The notes under the pieces are model-generated. The model was given only the letters and a program-made list of their open reading frames with translations, had not been told where the DNA came from and did no database searches. A program made the position numbers and the translations under genes. DNA of 64,000 nucleotides from Desertivirga brevis. GTDB lineage: Bacteria > Bacteroidota > Bacteroidia > Sphingobacteriales > Sphingobacteriaceae. The stretch's first letter is position 1, and every line of letters starts with the position of its first letter. Of the stretch, positions 15,930 to 24,618 are shown piece by piece. Location: assembly GCF_017355835.1 (NCBI RefSeq), contig NZ_JAFEWF010000002.1:186001-250000 (forward strand), in the 5' to 3' direction.

Positions 15930-18900
15930 TTACCCTACCGCCAGCTTCCCACTCTCTTTCCACAAATAAGCCGGCATAGGTTCATTTAATTTCCATTCTA
16001 TATTCATCGGCTTGGAGCCGCTTGATTTCATAAAGTTTGCATCTCCTAAAAACACGTAGGACATGGTGTTTCCATACTCATCGTCGTTCTGCTCTCGTAC
16101 GAAAAGCAGGATACTCTTATCCAGCTCCTGATGCTTTAGATAGGACTGTCCTTTTGGAGATTCAGGCGAAGTAGCGTTTTGAGATTGCCAATGAAAAAGA
16201 TGTTCATTAATGGCATAGTCATCATAAAGCGTAGTAGGAGAATATTCCTTTTCTGATTTCTTTAGCGTTACAAATAAAGCCTCAACATTTAATTCCTTGT
16301 TCAAGGCGACACCTTCACGATTGGAGGAAGCCTTTTCGAAAGTATGAAGGCCTAAAGCAGCAAGAATCTGGTCGCGATTATAACGGCTATGTAGTTTAAG
16401 TGGAGTAGGAAAAGGAAGTTTAATGTCTTTCTCAACAAAATCAATCTGATCGATTAAGTAATCAAGGAGCTCATCCATTTCCGAAACCATTACTGGGTTA
16501 CTTTTAAGTACTGAAAGGCTTTTTGTTAGGTTTTTGTATCCAAGCTTGGGTCCTGCTTCTCTCCAAAGATCGTAGTGAAACATCAAAAGCATTATTTCCT
16601 CCTCTGCTGTTGGGCTTAATACTTCCCATTCATCCCTGATTAAACGTTTAATAAAAGTCAGGTAGCTATAGGAATTGCACTGAATCAAACGCTGCGTCAT
16701 TAGTCTGGTTAACTCTTTTTCCTGTGGCTCCGCAAAGTCTTCTATTATTCCTGCTGCTGCTAAAAGTCTTTTCCAGCTTCCTTTTTTATAAAGAAGCGGT
16801 AGTTCCAGATGGTTGAATTCCAGGAAGTTCTTTAAGGTTAGTGGTAATGTAGAGTTTAGTTTAAAGCTTTTGATCTTAGCAATTAATTGGTTCCTGTTAA
16901 AACCGATTAATTGCCTGATATTCTTAAGTATTACCTCTTTAGCTTTCTTTTCTAAAATTATAGAACAACCAAGTGGCAGATGTGATAATTCATCTTCAAT
17001 CTCTTTCTCTATCGAAGTATGCGTTTTACCAACTAAGGCTCTGAATTTGTGCTCGAAGTCGTAGTGGGCATTCGCATTACCTACGAAATCGAGAACGGTC
17101 AAACATTCTTTAGAGTCTGCCAGTCTTAATCCTCTACCTAATTGTTGCAGAAAGATTGTTAAGCTTTCGGTTGGTCGGAGGAAGAGGACGGTATCAATTT
17201 CAGGAATGTCTACACCCTCATTGAAAATATCAACCACAAAAAGGTAATTTATTTCTTTGCTTCTTAATCTACGGCGTACGTCACTTCGATCTCCTGGACT
17301 GTTACTTGTCAGCCAGTCTGACTTTAAGCCAGCCAAGGTAAATTTCTCTGCCATGTATTGTGCATGAGCCTGACTAACACAAAATCCTAATGCTCGCACA
17401 TCTTGCAGATCTGTCAAATACTTTTCGCAGTTCTCAAGTACTTCGGCTACTCTTCTGTCTTCCGCTGTATAAAGTCTTGTTAACTCATTTATATCGTAGC
17501 GGCCGTTTTTCCATGCTACCTGCGAAATATCCACAGAATCAGAAACCGCAAAATATTGAAAAGGAGAAAGCAACTTTCTATTGATGGCTTCCGGGAGCCG
17601 GATTTCAGCCGCGATGGTATTACAGAAATCCCGCAGTACATCTTCGCCATCCATTCTTTCTGGAGTAGCTGTTAAACCTAAAAGAACCTTTGGCAAGAAT
17701 CGGTCGAAAATAAAGCGGTAGCTATTGGCCGGAGCATGATGTACCTCATCAATGATAATGAAATCATAAAAATCATCACCAAGTTTTAAGTCTTCTATCC
17801 GATTTCGAAGGGTCTGTACAGACGCGAAAACGTACTCTAAATTGCTCGGTTCCATTCCGTCTACCCATAATTCTCCAAAATTCGCATCCCGGAGTATATG
17901 TCTGAATGTTTCCTGTGCTTGTTCCAGAATTTCCTTCGTGTGCGTAATGAAGAGTAGTCTCGCCCGTTGGTTATTCGTTTTGAATTGTTTGTAGTCGAAG
18001 GCGGAGATGACTGTTTTTCCCGTTCCAGTTGCTGCTACAATGAGGTTTTTATTCCGATGGTGAACTAGCCTTTCTGATTCAAGCTTAGTCAATATTTCTT
18101 GTTGATATGGAAATGGCTTTAAGTCAAAAAAGCTAGCAATGCCCGACTTGTCCTGAATCTTCTGCGACCTTAAGGCCTTACTTAACTTCTCCGTATCCCT
18201 GCCAGCCTGGTAATATTCAAATTCTTTATCTTCCCAATAAGTCTCAAACGTCTTCTTAAACTTATCGATTATGTGATTGATCTCTCGTGTCGTAACCTTT
18301 AAATTCCACTCTAAGCCGTTGGTTAAGGCTGATCGTGAAATGTTGGAAGAACCTATATATCCGGTATGAAAGCCAGTGTTCCTTAAAAACAAATATGCCT
18401 TGGCATGAAGTCGCTCATGATCGCCGTTATAGGATACTTTTATTTCTGTGTTCTTTAATCCTGAAAGAAACTCTACAGCTTTTACATCGGTGGCTCCCAT
18501 GTAAGATGTAGTGATAATCTTCAGTTTGCGACCGCTGTTCGTAAACTCTTCCAGTTCTTCCTTAAATATTCTGATCCCCGAGTATTTAATAAATGATACC
18601 AGCCAGTAAATTTCGTCCGAGGAAAGAATCTCTTTTCTGATTTCGCTTTCAAGAGAGATGCCTACATTATTTCCTGTGAATAATTCACTTTGTGATAAGC
18701 GGGTATAGGGTGTAATCTGCTTAAGTCGTTCTCCAAAATTAGTAAAGGGAGAATCAAGCTTTGAAAATACCGCTTGAAGGACTTCGCCGCTTTCCAGCAG
18801 GTTATTTGAGATTTCCAACTTAGGAAGTTCTTCAATCAATACCTGTATGATTTTATTTGACAGTTCAACCTGTTTCAGTAGACTATCATCTCCTTTTAGT

Positions 18901-19076
18901 TCGCTTAAAGCGAAGCGTATAGTTTCTGATAAATACTGACTTAAGTAACGGGCAGCCTCTTCCTTATCTAAAACAGAAGTCTTGATAAAAAAATCTTCAT
19001 TCGTTATGGTCTGAAGTTTATTGTAAAAAAGTTTATTAATCAATTGCTCGTATAAGCCGAGCTCCGTTTTCATCAT
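15930..19076 (-). CDS. PLD-like nuclease/SF2 helicase with DUF3427-type C-terminus
   Basis: A 1,048-aa cytoplasmic protein. The N-terminal third holds a phospholipase-D-like nuclease domain (about 110-290) with HAKAYLFLRN...GSSNISRSAL, in which the usual HxK-GSxN residues are present. An SF2 DEAD/H helicase follows: AATGTGKTVISA (motif I), IIDEVHHAPA (II), LGLTATPER (III) and FLQQLGRGLRL (VI). The C-terminal third matches DUF3427-type regions (RYNRDQILAALGL). This architecture is common in defence islands and often stands alone. Here it is the first gene of the minus-strand cluster, upstream of the OLD and HNH genes. Two Met codons begin it (19076 and 19073). Confidence 0.9.
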   Translation of the reverse strand: MMKTELGLYEQLINKLFYNKLQTITNEDFFIKTSVLDKEEAARYLSQYLSETIRFALSELKGDDSLLKQVELSNKIIQVLIEELPKLEISNNLLESGEVLQAVFSKLDSPFTNFGERLKQITPYTRLSQSELFTGNNVGISLESEIRKEILSSDEIYWLVSFIKYSGIRIFKEELEEFTNSGRKLKIITTSYMGATDVKAVEFLSGLKNTEIKVSYNGDHERLHAKAYLFLRNTGFHTGYIGSSNISRSALTNGLEWNLKVTTREINHIIDKFKKTFETYWEDKEFEYYQAGRDTEKLSKALRSQKIQDKSGIASFFDLKPFPYQQEILTKLESERLVHHRNKNLIVAATGTGKTVISAFDYKQFKTNNQRARLLFITHTKEILEQAQETFRHILRDANFGELWVDGMEPSNLEYVFASVQTLRNRIEDLKLGDDFYDFIIIDEVHHAPANSYRFIFDRFLPKVLLGLTATPERMDGEDVLRDFCNTIAAEIRLPEAINRKLLSPFQYFAVSDSVDISQVAWKNGRYDINELTRLYTAEDRRVAEVLENCEKYLTDLQDVRALGFCVSQAHAQYMAEKFTLAGLKSDWLTSNSPGDRSDVRRRLRSKEINYLFVVDIFNEGVDIPEIDTVLFLRPTESLTIFLQQLGRGLRLADSKECLTVLDFVGNANAHYDFEHKFRALVGKTHTSIEKEIEDELSHLPLGCSIILEKKAKEVILKNIRQLIGFNRNQLIAKIKSFKLNSTLPLTLKNFLEFNHLELPLLYKKGSWKRLLAAAGIIEDFAEPQEKELTRLMTQRLIQCNSYSYLTFIKRLIRDEWEVLSPTAEEEIMLLMFHYDLWREAGPKLGYKNLTKSLSVLKSNPVMVSEMDELLDYLIDQIDFVEKDIKLPFPTPLKLHSRYNRDQILAALGLHTFEKASSNREGVALNKELNVEALFVTLKKSEKEYSPTTLYDDYAINEHLFHWQSQNATSPESPKGQSYLKHQELDKSILLFVREQNDDEYGNTMSYVFLGDANFMKSSGSKPMNIEWKLNEPMPAYLWKESGKLAVG

Positions 19077-19288
19077 ACAGAAATTGCGAGCACTAAGGTT
19101 AAATGCCGCTATTTCAAATGTAAGTTATTATTCTGTATCAAAAACTTGTTTTTTAATGATTAACGCAATTCTTCTATACTTATTCATTCTAATCAATCAA
19201 GGAAAACTTTTAGTACCCACCCATAAACCAACCCAATAAATCACTCTCGACATCTTTCTTTTGAATCCATCAAATCACCTTAAAACAA
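19077..19288. promoter_or_regulatory. Divergent control region between defence cluster and mobilisation genes
   Basis: This 212-bp gap drives the helicase cluster leftward and the HTH/mobilisation genes rightward. It is AT-rich on the left and contains a C-rich block near 19214-19235 (CCCACCC and CCAACCC). I see no clear TAnnTTTG box or long dyad. The HTH protein encoded next door could act here; that is inference. Confidence 0.4.
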
Positions 19289-19564
19289 ATGATTATGGAT
19301 TTAAACGATTTATTGACGAAAGAAGATCTGCAGCAATTCAAAGCAGAATTGTTCGATCTGATCAAAGGCTTAAAAATTAAACCCGGAACTGCTCCTAGTC
19401 CCTGGCTTAAGAGTTATGAAGTTCGAAAGCTTTTAAAGATCTCTCCGGGAACCCTTCAAAACCTTCGTGTGAATGGAACACTTGCTTATACCAAGATTGG
19501 AGGCTTGATGTATTACAAGTATGAAGATGTAATTAGATTATTAGAGAACGGAGGAGGAAAGTAA
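19289..19564 (+). CDS. Excisionase-like helix-turn-helix DNA-binding protein
   Basis: A 91-aa protein with a MerR/excisionase-type winged helix: SYEVRKLLKISPGTLQNLR, then a wing (TKIGGLMYYKYEDVIRLL). The N-terminal part (DLNDLLTKEDLQQFKAELFDLI) is a likely coiled-coil. Proteins of this kind head the mobilisation genes of many Bacteroidota integrative elements and act as excisionase or transcription regulators. Start may be 19289 or the second ATG at 19295. It precedes the BfmA-type gene. Confidence 0.8.
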   Translation: MIMDLNDLLTKEDLQQFKAELFDLIKGLKIKPGTAPSPWLKSYEVRKLLKISPGTLQNLRVNGTLAYTKIGGLMYYKYEDVIRLLENGGGK

Positions 19565-19735
19565 GCTATGAAAACAGCGCTAACTTTGAAAACTATCTTT
19601 CCTGTCTTTTCTGATCCTTCTTTTAAGCTTTTAGGTAAGCCAGAAATAGGTTTGTTGGTTGGACGGGGTTTTATAGCAAGAGGGAGTTGGACAAGGTCCT
19701 ACTCTTCTGCCTCTATTGCCCTGCAAAGAGGCTTT

Positions 19736-19810
19736 GATGTATACTCCGGGTATACATCTCCTGCTTCAGATAATTCCAAACCCTATTTTTTGTATACAAG
19801 CCGGTATACA
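19736..19810 (+). promoter_or_regulatory. Pair of GTATAC dyads upstream of the mobilisation gene
   Basis: Dyad 1 is GATGTATAC (19736-19744), TCCGG, GTATACATC (19750-19758), a perfect 9-bp inverted repeat. Dyad 2 is TGTATAC (19791-19797), AAGCCG, GTATACA (19804-19810), perfect over 7 bp. Their centres are about 54 bp apart, near five helical turns, and dyad 2 ends 12 nt before the ATG at 19823. This looks like paired operators for a dimeric repressor. Confidence 0.6.
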
Positions 19811-19822
19811 TTACTCTCTACT

Positions 19823-20374
19823 ATGAAAGACCTCAATGTAAAAACCATCCACTTCCCGGTAGAAACAGATAATAAGCTGACAAGTCTTGCCGAAAAGCTT
19901 GGCAGAGCAAAGCTTACAGTGTTTCAGCAAATGGTTGAGTATTTCTATCATACCAAAAAGGATCCTATCGACATTAACGATGACCTTTTGAAAAGTACTT
20001 TTATGAACGGGTTCAAGCGTTACGCAGGAATGATCAAGCAGCAAGAAAAGGAATTGCTGATGCCAACGTTGCTCGCCGTAGATAAGCTGACTCGGGATCA
20101 GGGTCTATTACTTAATTTTTTAGATAAGCAATTATTGCCTCAGAATCAGCAGTTGCTAAATCAGGTTAATCTTCAGAGCCAAAAAGTTGCACAGGTAGAA
20201 TCAGTTCTTCGACTCATTTCTTCAAGCCTGGAAACTAAAGCAGCGCTTAAGGAGCGGTTCATTAGGATTCTGGAGCGGTATATCAAGGAGCGAGAAAGCT
20301 TAACCGTCTTCAGCAAGGATAAAGACAAGGAGGAGCTCATATCCAGATTTAAGCGGGAGATTATGCAATTGTAA
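19823..20374 (+). CDS. BfmA/BtgA-family mobilisation protein
   Basis: From the ATG at 19823 this is 183 aa and begins MKDLNVKTIHFPVETDNKL, which resembles BfmA/BtgA mobilisation proteins: a ribbon-helix-helix-like start, then KLGRAKLTVFQQMVEYFYHTKKDP. The C-terminal half is helical and charged, with probable coiled-coil (QLLPQNQQLLNQVNLQSQ). These accessory proteins help the relaxase at oriT during mobilisation by a helper element. The frame is open back to 19568, but the extra 85 residues are not family-like and that DNA contains the paired GTATAC dyads, so the shorter start is preferred. Confidence 0.72.
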   Translation: MKDLNVKTIHFPVETDNKLTSLAEKLGRAKLTVFQQMVEYFYHTKKDPIDINDDLLKSTFMNGFKRYAGMIKQQEKELLMPTLLAVDKLTRDQGLLLNFLDKQLLPQNQQLLNQVNLQSQKVAQVESVLRLISSSLETKAALKERFIRILERYIKERESLTVFSKDKDKEELISRFKREIMQL

Positions 20375-20552
20375 CTAAATATATGGCTAGCTATTTAGTC
20401 CGCTATCTGGCTATCTGTATATCCATTTCGTTGGCTATATGAATAGTTGCCTAGTTGTGTATCAGAATATATGTTTATCTCATTACATAGTCCTCAAGCT
20501 GTCTATATCTATAGCGGAATACTTATCTATCTATTTATATCACTATCTATTT
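20375..20552 (+). repeat. CTAT-rich short-repeat region between mobilisation genes (possible oriT)
   Basis: This 178-bp gap is built of degenerate short repeats such as GGCTAT, CTATCT and CTATCTATTTAT, and ends just before the relaxase ATG. It shows no gene. Its location between an accessory mobilisation gene and the relaxase is where oriT often lies, but I see no nic motif I can name. Confidence 0.4.
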
Positions 20553-21451
20553 ATGCACATCAACATAACAAACAGTGAAACAGGAGGAAATAAAGGTAGT
20601 TCGGCCCAATTGGTCAACTATCTTGATAAAGAAAACCGGGATCCGGTAAATAAACGGCACGAGTGTTTTTTTAATCATGAGAGGAGAGATATCTTATCCC
20701 TGGAAGCGCGAATCTTACTGGATAATAATATAGCCTGTTTAGGAACCAATGATGCAAAGTTCTTTCTTATTAATATTAGTCCGAGTGGAAAGAGTTAAAG
20801 CATCTTGAAGACGTGTTTGGAAGAGAGGCTTTACCTGAGAAGCTGAAAGAATACGCCATTAACGTAATGGATCAATATGCCAGGAATTTTAAACGCCCGG
20901 GGATCTCAAGCAGCAGTGATTTACTTTGGTTTGGAAAAGTAGAATACAATCGCTACTTCTCACCGAAAGACCGGGAAGTAAAACAGGGTATGAAGAGGGT
21001 AGGAGAAAGGAAGGAGGGAAACCAAATGCATGTGCAGGTAATGGTAAGTCGGAAGGATATTACCAATAAAATTAAGCTAAGTCCTTTAAATAACTCAAGG
21101 GGGAGCAATGCAGAGCATTCGAGAAAGATGGGCGAGTTTGATCGAAAGGCTTTTATTGCTGGCGGAGAACGACTGTTCGACCTTCAGTTTAGTTTCGACC
21201 GAGGTCTTGAAGAATCTTTTAGCTACAAAAATGCAATGAAGAATGGAGACCTGAACGAGCGACTGCAAGCTCAGCAAGAGCAACTTAATCCTGTCCCGGA
21301 ACAAGAAGTGGAGGAAATTGCGGCTCCTTCGAAAATGCGAGGCTATCTTGACGATGCCTTGGAATCTCTTTTTGGCGGATTTGGCAGTAATTATTCGGAA
21401 GATGAGGACATGAAGAGGAAAAGGAAAAGATTTAAGGGACCGACAAGGTAG
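20553..21451 (+). pseudogene. DUF5712-type mobilisation relaxase, interrupted by a -1 frameshift
   Basis: The ATG at 20553 starts MHINITNSETGGNKGSSAQL, typical of DUF5712 mobilisation proteins of Bacteroidota. The frame ends at a TAA at 20796-20798 after NISPSGKS. One base of shift, at the AAA of 20789-20791, gives the expected continuation KELKHLEDVFG, which runs to 21451. The second part holds MHVQVMVSRKD, a His-containing strand like the relaxase HxH region, then KLSPLNNSRGSNAEHSRKMGEFDR. The simplest reading is loss of one A from an A-tract. It could be a real inactivating mutation, a sequencing error or, less likely, programmed frameshifting. If intact the protein would be about 299 aa. 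Confidence 0.8.
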
Positions 21452-21498
21452 CTTAGACTGGCTAAAAAAGAAAAATCATTTTTATAAAATTTGACACT

Positions 21499-21534
21499 GG
21501 AGCTAGGGGTATTTCCCGGCTCCTTTCTTGTTTT
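21499..21534 (+). terminator. Terminator after the relaxase
   Basis: GGAGC (21499-21503) pairs with GCTCC (21519-21523), with GGG/CCC pairs inside, and is followed by the T-rich TTTCTTGTTTT. Confidence 0.65.
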
Positions 21535-21618
21535 CTAACTGAACATCAGTCACTGAACATGTGAGATGGTTCTGAAAATTAGTAATATTGAAGATTGTTG
21601 TTCAATGTTAGAAGCCTT

Positions 21619-22617
21619 ATGCACAAGATCTTGTTATTTCTTATTTGCTTTATCGTACAATTTCAGTCTTCAAATGCCCAATGGAGTGGTTCATGGATAA
21701 AAGTTAATGCAGTGTATCGGGATAACGCTGAGTTAGAAGAGTCAAATCCACTTAAATATAATTATATCAGGTATAATTTTGCCAAGAAGGGTAGGGTTAA
21801 TGTTTCAACATCCTATCAGAGTAAAGGAACTTCGTTTGCTTATCAATTTTCTGACAATCATTTTAAGATGAATTCTGATGCTGGATTTGTAGTGAATGAG
21901 TTTATAGTGGAAAAGGCTACTGAAGCTGAGCTTGTCTTATTGCAAAACGGCAGTGTGTATTTCCAAGGCGAGGATTGTATTCGCCTGTTTTTTGTTCCTG
22001 AGTCCTCTTACCAGAAGTCCTTTGTTCCGTCCTCGGATAATATTCTTGCAGTTGCCGGTGTTGATACTGTTTATATTGCCAATGACAAGCTCTACCCATA
22101 TTATAATGGAAGTGGAGATTATTTTGATGTATTAAAAGAGGGGGTGCCTTCACAGCCTTCTGAAAATCTTTATTTTTTTGCTACCTACATTGTAGGAAAA
22201 GATGGCCGGGCAGATAGTTTAAAGATTATTGAGAGCTTTAGCCCGGCTTTTGATAAAAAGATCATCAAGAATTTCAATAAGACTAAAGATAATTGGCAGC
22301 CTGCAAAGTTAAATGGAAAAGCGGTAGCAGTTCAAATGAAGCAGGAGTATCACCATTTTTCTTCAAATACAATGTTACCTGTTATGGATTATAGTATGAA
22401 GGGTAGCAAGGCTATGAAAGAAAATGATTTTACGGCTGCGCTTTATTTTTTTGATAAGGGTCTTGAAAAGTTGCCTACTAATATTGAAATGCTTTATAAG
22501 CGTGCTTTATGTAAGTATGAGTTGGGCAACAAGGAAGGTGCTTGTAAGGATTTGAATTTGATTCAGCAGTTGGGAGATAGTACAGGCAAGGAATTATTAC
22601 AAAAATGGTGCAAGTAG
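21619..22617 (+). CDS. Exported protein with TonB C-terminal-like domain and TPRs
   Basis: A 332-aa protein with a signal peptide (MHKILLFLICFIVQFQSSNA, cut near QW). I chose the ATG at 21619 over an upstream TTG at 21595. The middle holds a region like the C-terminal domain of energy-transducer TonB proteins (YIVGKDGRADSLKIIESFSPAFD...). The C-terminal part has a tetratricopeptide segment (ALYFFDKGLEKLPTNIEMLYKRALCKYELGN). There is no membrane anchor, so it is not a working TonB energy transducer; periplasmic protein-protein binding is more likely. It is island cargo between the relaxase and the 68-bp array, with no clear partner. Function unknown. Confidence 0.7.
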   Translation: MHKILLFLICFIVQFQSSNAQWSGSWIKVNAVYRDNAELEESNPLKYNYIRYNFAKKGRVNVSTSYQSKGTSFAYQFSDNHFKMNSDAGFVVNEFIVEKATEAELVLLQNGSVYFQGEDCIRLFFVPESSYQKSFVPSSDNILAVAGVDTVYIANDKLYPYYNGSGDYFDVLKEGVPSQPSENLYFFATYIVGKDGRADSLKIIESFSPAFDKKIIKNFNKTKDNWQPAKLNGKAVAVQMKQEYHHFSSNTMLPVMDYSMKGSKAMKENDFTAALYFFDKGLEKLPTNIEMLYKRALCKYELGNKEGACKDLNLIQQLGDSTGKELLQKWCK

Positions 22618-22641
22618 ATTATTCATGTATAATGCTGGAGA

Positions 22642-23205
22642 TTTTGTGTCTTACAGTGTCCCCATTATGAGAAGTTAGTGCTGTTGTTAGTTTTTCGGCT
22701 AACTAGTTATTTGTGTCCCTATAGTGTCCCCATTATTTGAAGTTAGTGCTGTTGTTAGTTTTTCGGCTACTAGTTATTTGTGTCCCTATAGTGTCCCCAT
22801 TATTTGAAGCTAGCGCTGTTGTTAGTTTTTCGGCTAACTAGTTATTTGTGTCCCTATAGTGTCCCCATTATTTGAAGTTAGTGCTGTTGTTAGTTTTTCG
22901 GCTAAACAGTTATTTGTGTCCCTATAGTGTCCCCATTATTTGAAGTTAGTGCTGTTGTTAGTTTTTACGGCTAACTAGTTATTTGTGTCCCTATAGTGTC
23001 CCCATTGTTTGAAGTTAGTGCTGTTGTTAGTTTTTCGGCTAACTAGTTATTTGTGTCCCTATAGTGTCCCCATTATTTGAAGCTAGTGCTGTTGTTAGTT
23101 TTACGGCTAACTGGTTATTTGTGTCCCTATAGTGTCCCCATTATTTGAAGTTAGTGCTGTTGTTAATCTTTAAAGACTAGCTAGCTATTGTGTTCTTATT
23201 ATTTG
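22642..23205. repeat. 68-bp tandem repeat array (seven full units plus degenerate ends)
   Basis: Units start at 22656, 22724, 22791, 22859, 22927, 22996 and 23064; a partial eighth starts at 23132. Unit length is 67-69 bp. Each unit begins GTGTCCCCATTATTTGAAG and ends GTTATTTGTGTCCCTATA. Inside, AGTTAG and CTAACT are inverted around the T-rich TTTTTCGG, and TGTCCC occurs twice about 11 bp apart across each unit junction. Central units differ by only a few bases, while both edges are degenerate (22642-22655 and 23165-23205). Units abut with no unique spacers, so it is not a CRISPR. It fills the gap between two convergent genes. Confidence 0.95.
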
Positions 23206-23223
23206 GTACCGGGACCAGCAGTG

Positions 23224-24549
23224 CTAGCTTTTTATTCCATATTTCTTAAATACATAATTACTACCTGGTCCTTTGGTCCCGGTATTCTCTATATATTCTT
23301 CTTCTAATTCCGCCAGATATCTGCTAGCTGTTCGTTTTGTTACGTTTAATAGCTGCTGAACTTTTGCATTATTGACAGATCCCTCTTGTTGAACAAATAG
23401 AATTATCTGCTGCAAAGGTTCGCGCAGGTTAGTTAATGATTCTTTCGAATACCGATGGATGATAACTTGAAAGTCCGGAGGTTCGTGACTGAAAATTGGT
23501 GGAGGCAGGTTACGGGAGTAACATTCCTGAATAATCTTTATGGTACCTCTTCCCCAAGATTCTATATACCCTGCCCTAAAGAGGGTGTTGGCTACGTCTG
23601 GATTAAAGGGTTTGGACGGATGCTTTGTCTTTAGTTTCTCGACAGTCCAGTTTGTCGGTAAATGACCATCATTCCAAAAAATAATCTTATGATCGTAGAC
23701 GCTAATCTGTACAGGAATTCTGCTACTATAATCTTTATGTGCAATAGCATTCAATAACGCTTCTCTTATTGCTCCTTCAGGAAATGGGTATTCTTCGATA
23801 CGTCTTGTGCCTTCATAACGGATATTCGCGGTTACATATTTAGAGAGAATTAAGTTGTACGCTTTTTCAATTTGCTCAAATAGGTTACCGTGGATTTCAT
23901 CCTGGTACCGCAAGTCTTCATCGCTGTTAAAAAAGCCTATTTTCAAATATGCGCCAGTAACGTATTTCTCGGGTTCTGGATGGAATAAGAGGATTGCAGC
24001 CCGTTTCAAATATTTGTCCTCGTTAAGGTGTAGATTTTCAATAAGGACGCTGTCGGTATCTGAAAGGACTTCGTCGTTTACCCTTTTACTATTAGCGGCA
24101 TTTTTTCGGAACAGCTGTAGTGTCTCTAGCTTTAGATCGCTTAAATCAACTCCCGGAATAGGTACAGCATCCCATGTCCGTCCTTGTTTTTGCAATAGAA
24201 ATTTATCTAAAGCAGCTCCTTTCAGTTCCTGTTTAGTACTCCCTGACCTATAATGGTATTCCCCTTTGTAACTTACAGGATAAGGGTAAGGCTCTGTTTT
24301 GATTTCAATAATTTCTTTTCCCTCTTCTTGAAGTAGATTAACATCAACAATTATTCCGAGTATATCTTTAACCTTGTTGGGAATATCCTCTAAAAGTTTC
24401 CTTGCGTTTTGAACCCCAGAGATTGCTCCTTTATCATTTTTACCAATATATATTACTCCGCCTTCAGCATTAGCGAAGCCGCAAACCCATTTCAGATATT
24501 CATCCCGCCAGGATTCCTTCCACTCTATGTTTTGATTTTCTTGCTCCAT
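23224..24549 (-). CDS. AlbA_2/Schlafen-type ATP-binding protein with winged-helix end
   Basis: From the ATG at 24549 this is 441 aa and starts MEQENQNIEWKESWRDEYLKW, the usual opening of AlbA_2 (divergent AAA-4) proteins. An in-frame ATG at 24618, directly after the integrase stop (TAA-ATG), would add 23 residues. The N-terminal domain has FANAEGGVIYIGKNDKG. The middle has a GHKL-like ATPase C-terminal type region (EGAIREALLNAIAHKDYSS, ...YIESWGRGTIKII). The C-terminus is a winged helix (VQQLLNVTKRTASRYLAEL). Such proteins are annotated as RecG-like or transcriptional regulators, and some associate with defence. It is co-transcribed with the integrase, so a role in control of the island is plausible. 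Confidence 0.85.
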   Translation of the reverse strand: MEQENQNIEWKESWRDEYLKWVCGFANAEGGVIYIGKNDKGAISGVQNARKLLEDIPNKVKDILGIIVDVNLLQEEGKEIIEIKTEPYPYPVSYKGEYHYRSGSTKQELKGAALDKFLLQKQGRTWDAVPIPGVDLSDLKLETLQLFRKNAANSKRVNDEVLSDTDSVLIENLHLNEDKYLKRAAILLFHPEPEKYVTGAYLKIGFFNSDEDLRYQDEIHGNLFEQIEKAYNLILSKYVTANIRYEGTRRIEEYPFPEGAIREALLNAIAHKDYSSRIPVQISVYDHKIIFWNDGHLPTNWTVEKLKTKHPSKPFNPDVANTLFRAGYIESWGRGTIKIIQECYSRNLPPPIFSHEPPDFQVIIHRYSKESLTNLREPLQQIILFVQQEGSVNNAKVQQLLNVTKRTASRYLAELEEEYIENTGTKGPGSNYVFKKYGIKS

Positions 24550-24618
24550 GGAATATATTATGATATCAGGAGAGACTAAAGTATTAAAAATTAGCTCTCC
24601 TGTAATTTCAAACTTCAT

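Noticed and set aside
14153..19076. Gabija (GajAB) system
   Set aside because: The OLD-type protein fits GajA but the partner is an SF2/PLD helicase and not the UvrD-like GajB.
12663..19076. Type I or type III restriction-modification locus
   Set aside because: No methyltransferase or specificity subunit is present; the helicase has a PLD and DUF3427-type layout and not HsdR or Res.
19568..19822. 85-residue N-terminal extension of the BfmA-type protein
   Set aside because: The extension is not family-like and its DNA carries two perfect GTATAC dyads that look like operators.
20553..21451. Programmed ribosomal frameshifting in the relaxase
   Set aside because: The site is a short AAA with no slippery heptamer or clear downstream pseudoknot; a simple 1-base loss is more likely.
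22642..23205. CRISPR array
   Set aside because: The 68-bp units abut one another without unique spacers, and no cas genes are present.
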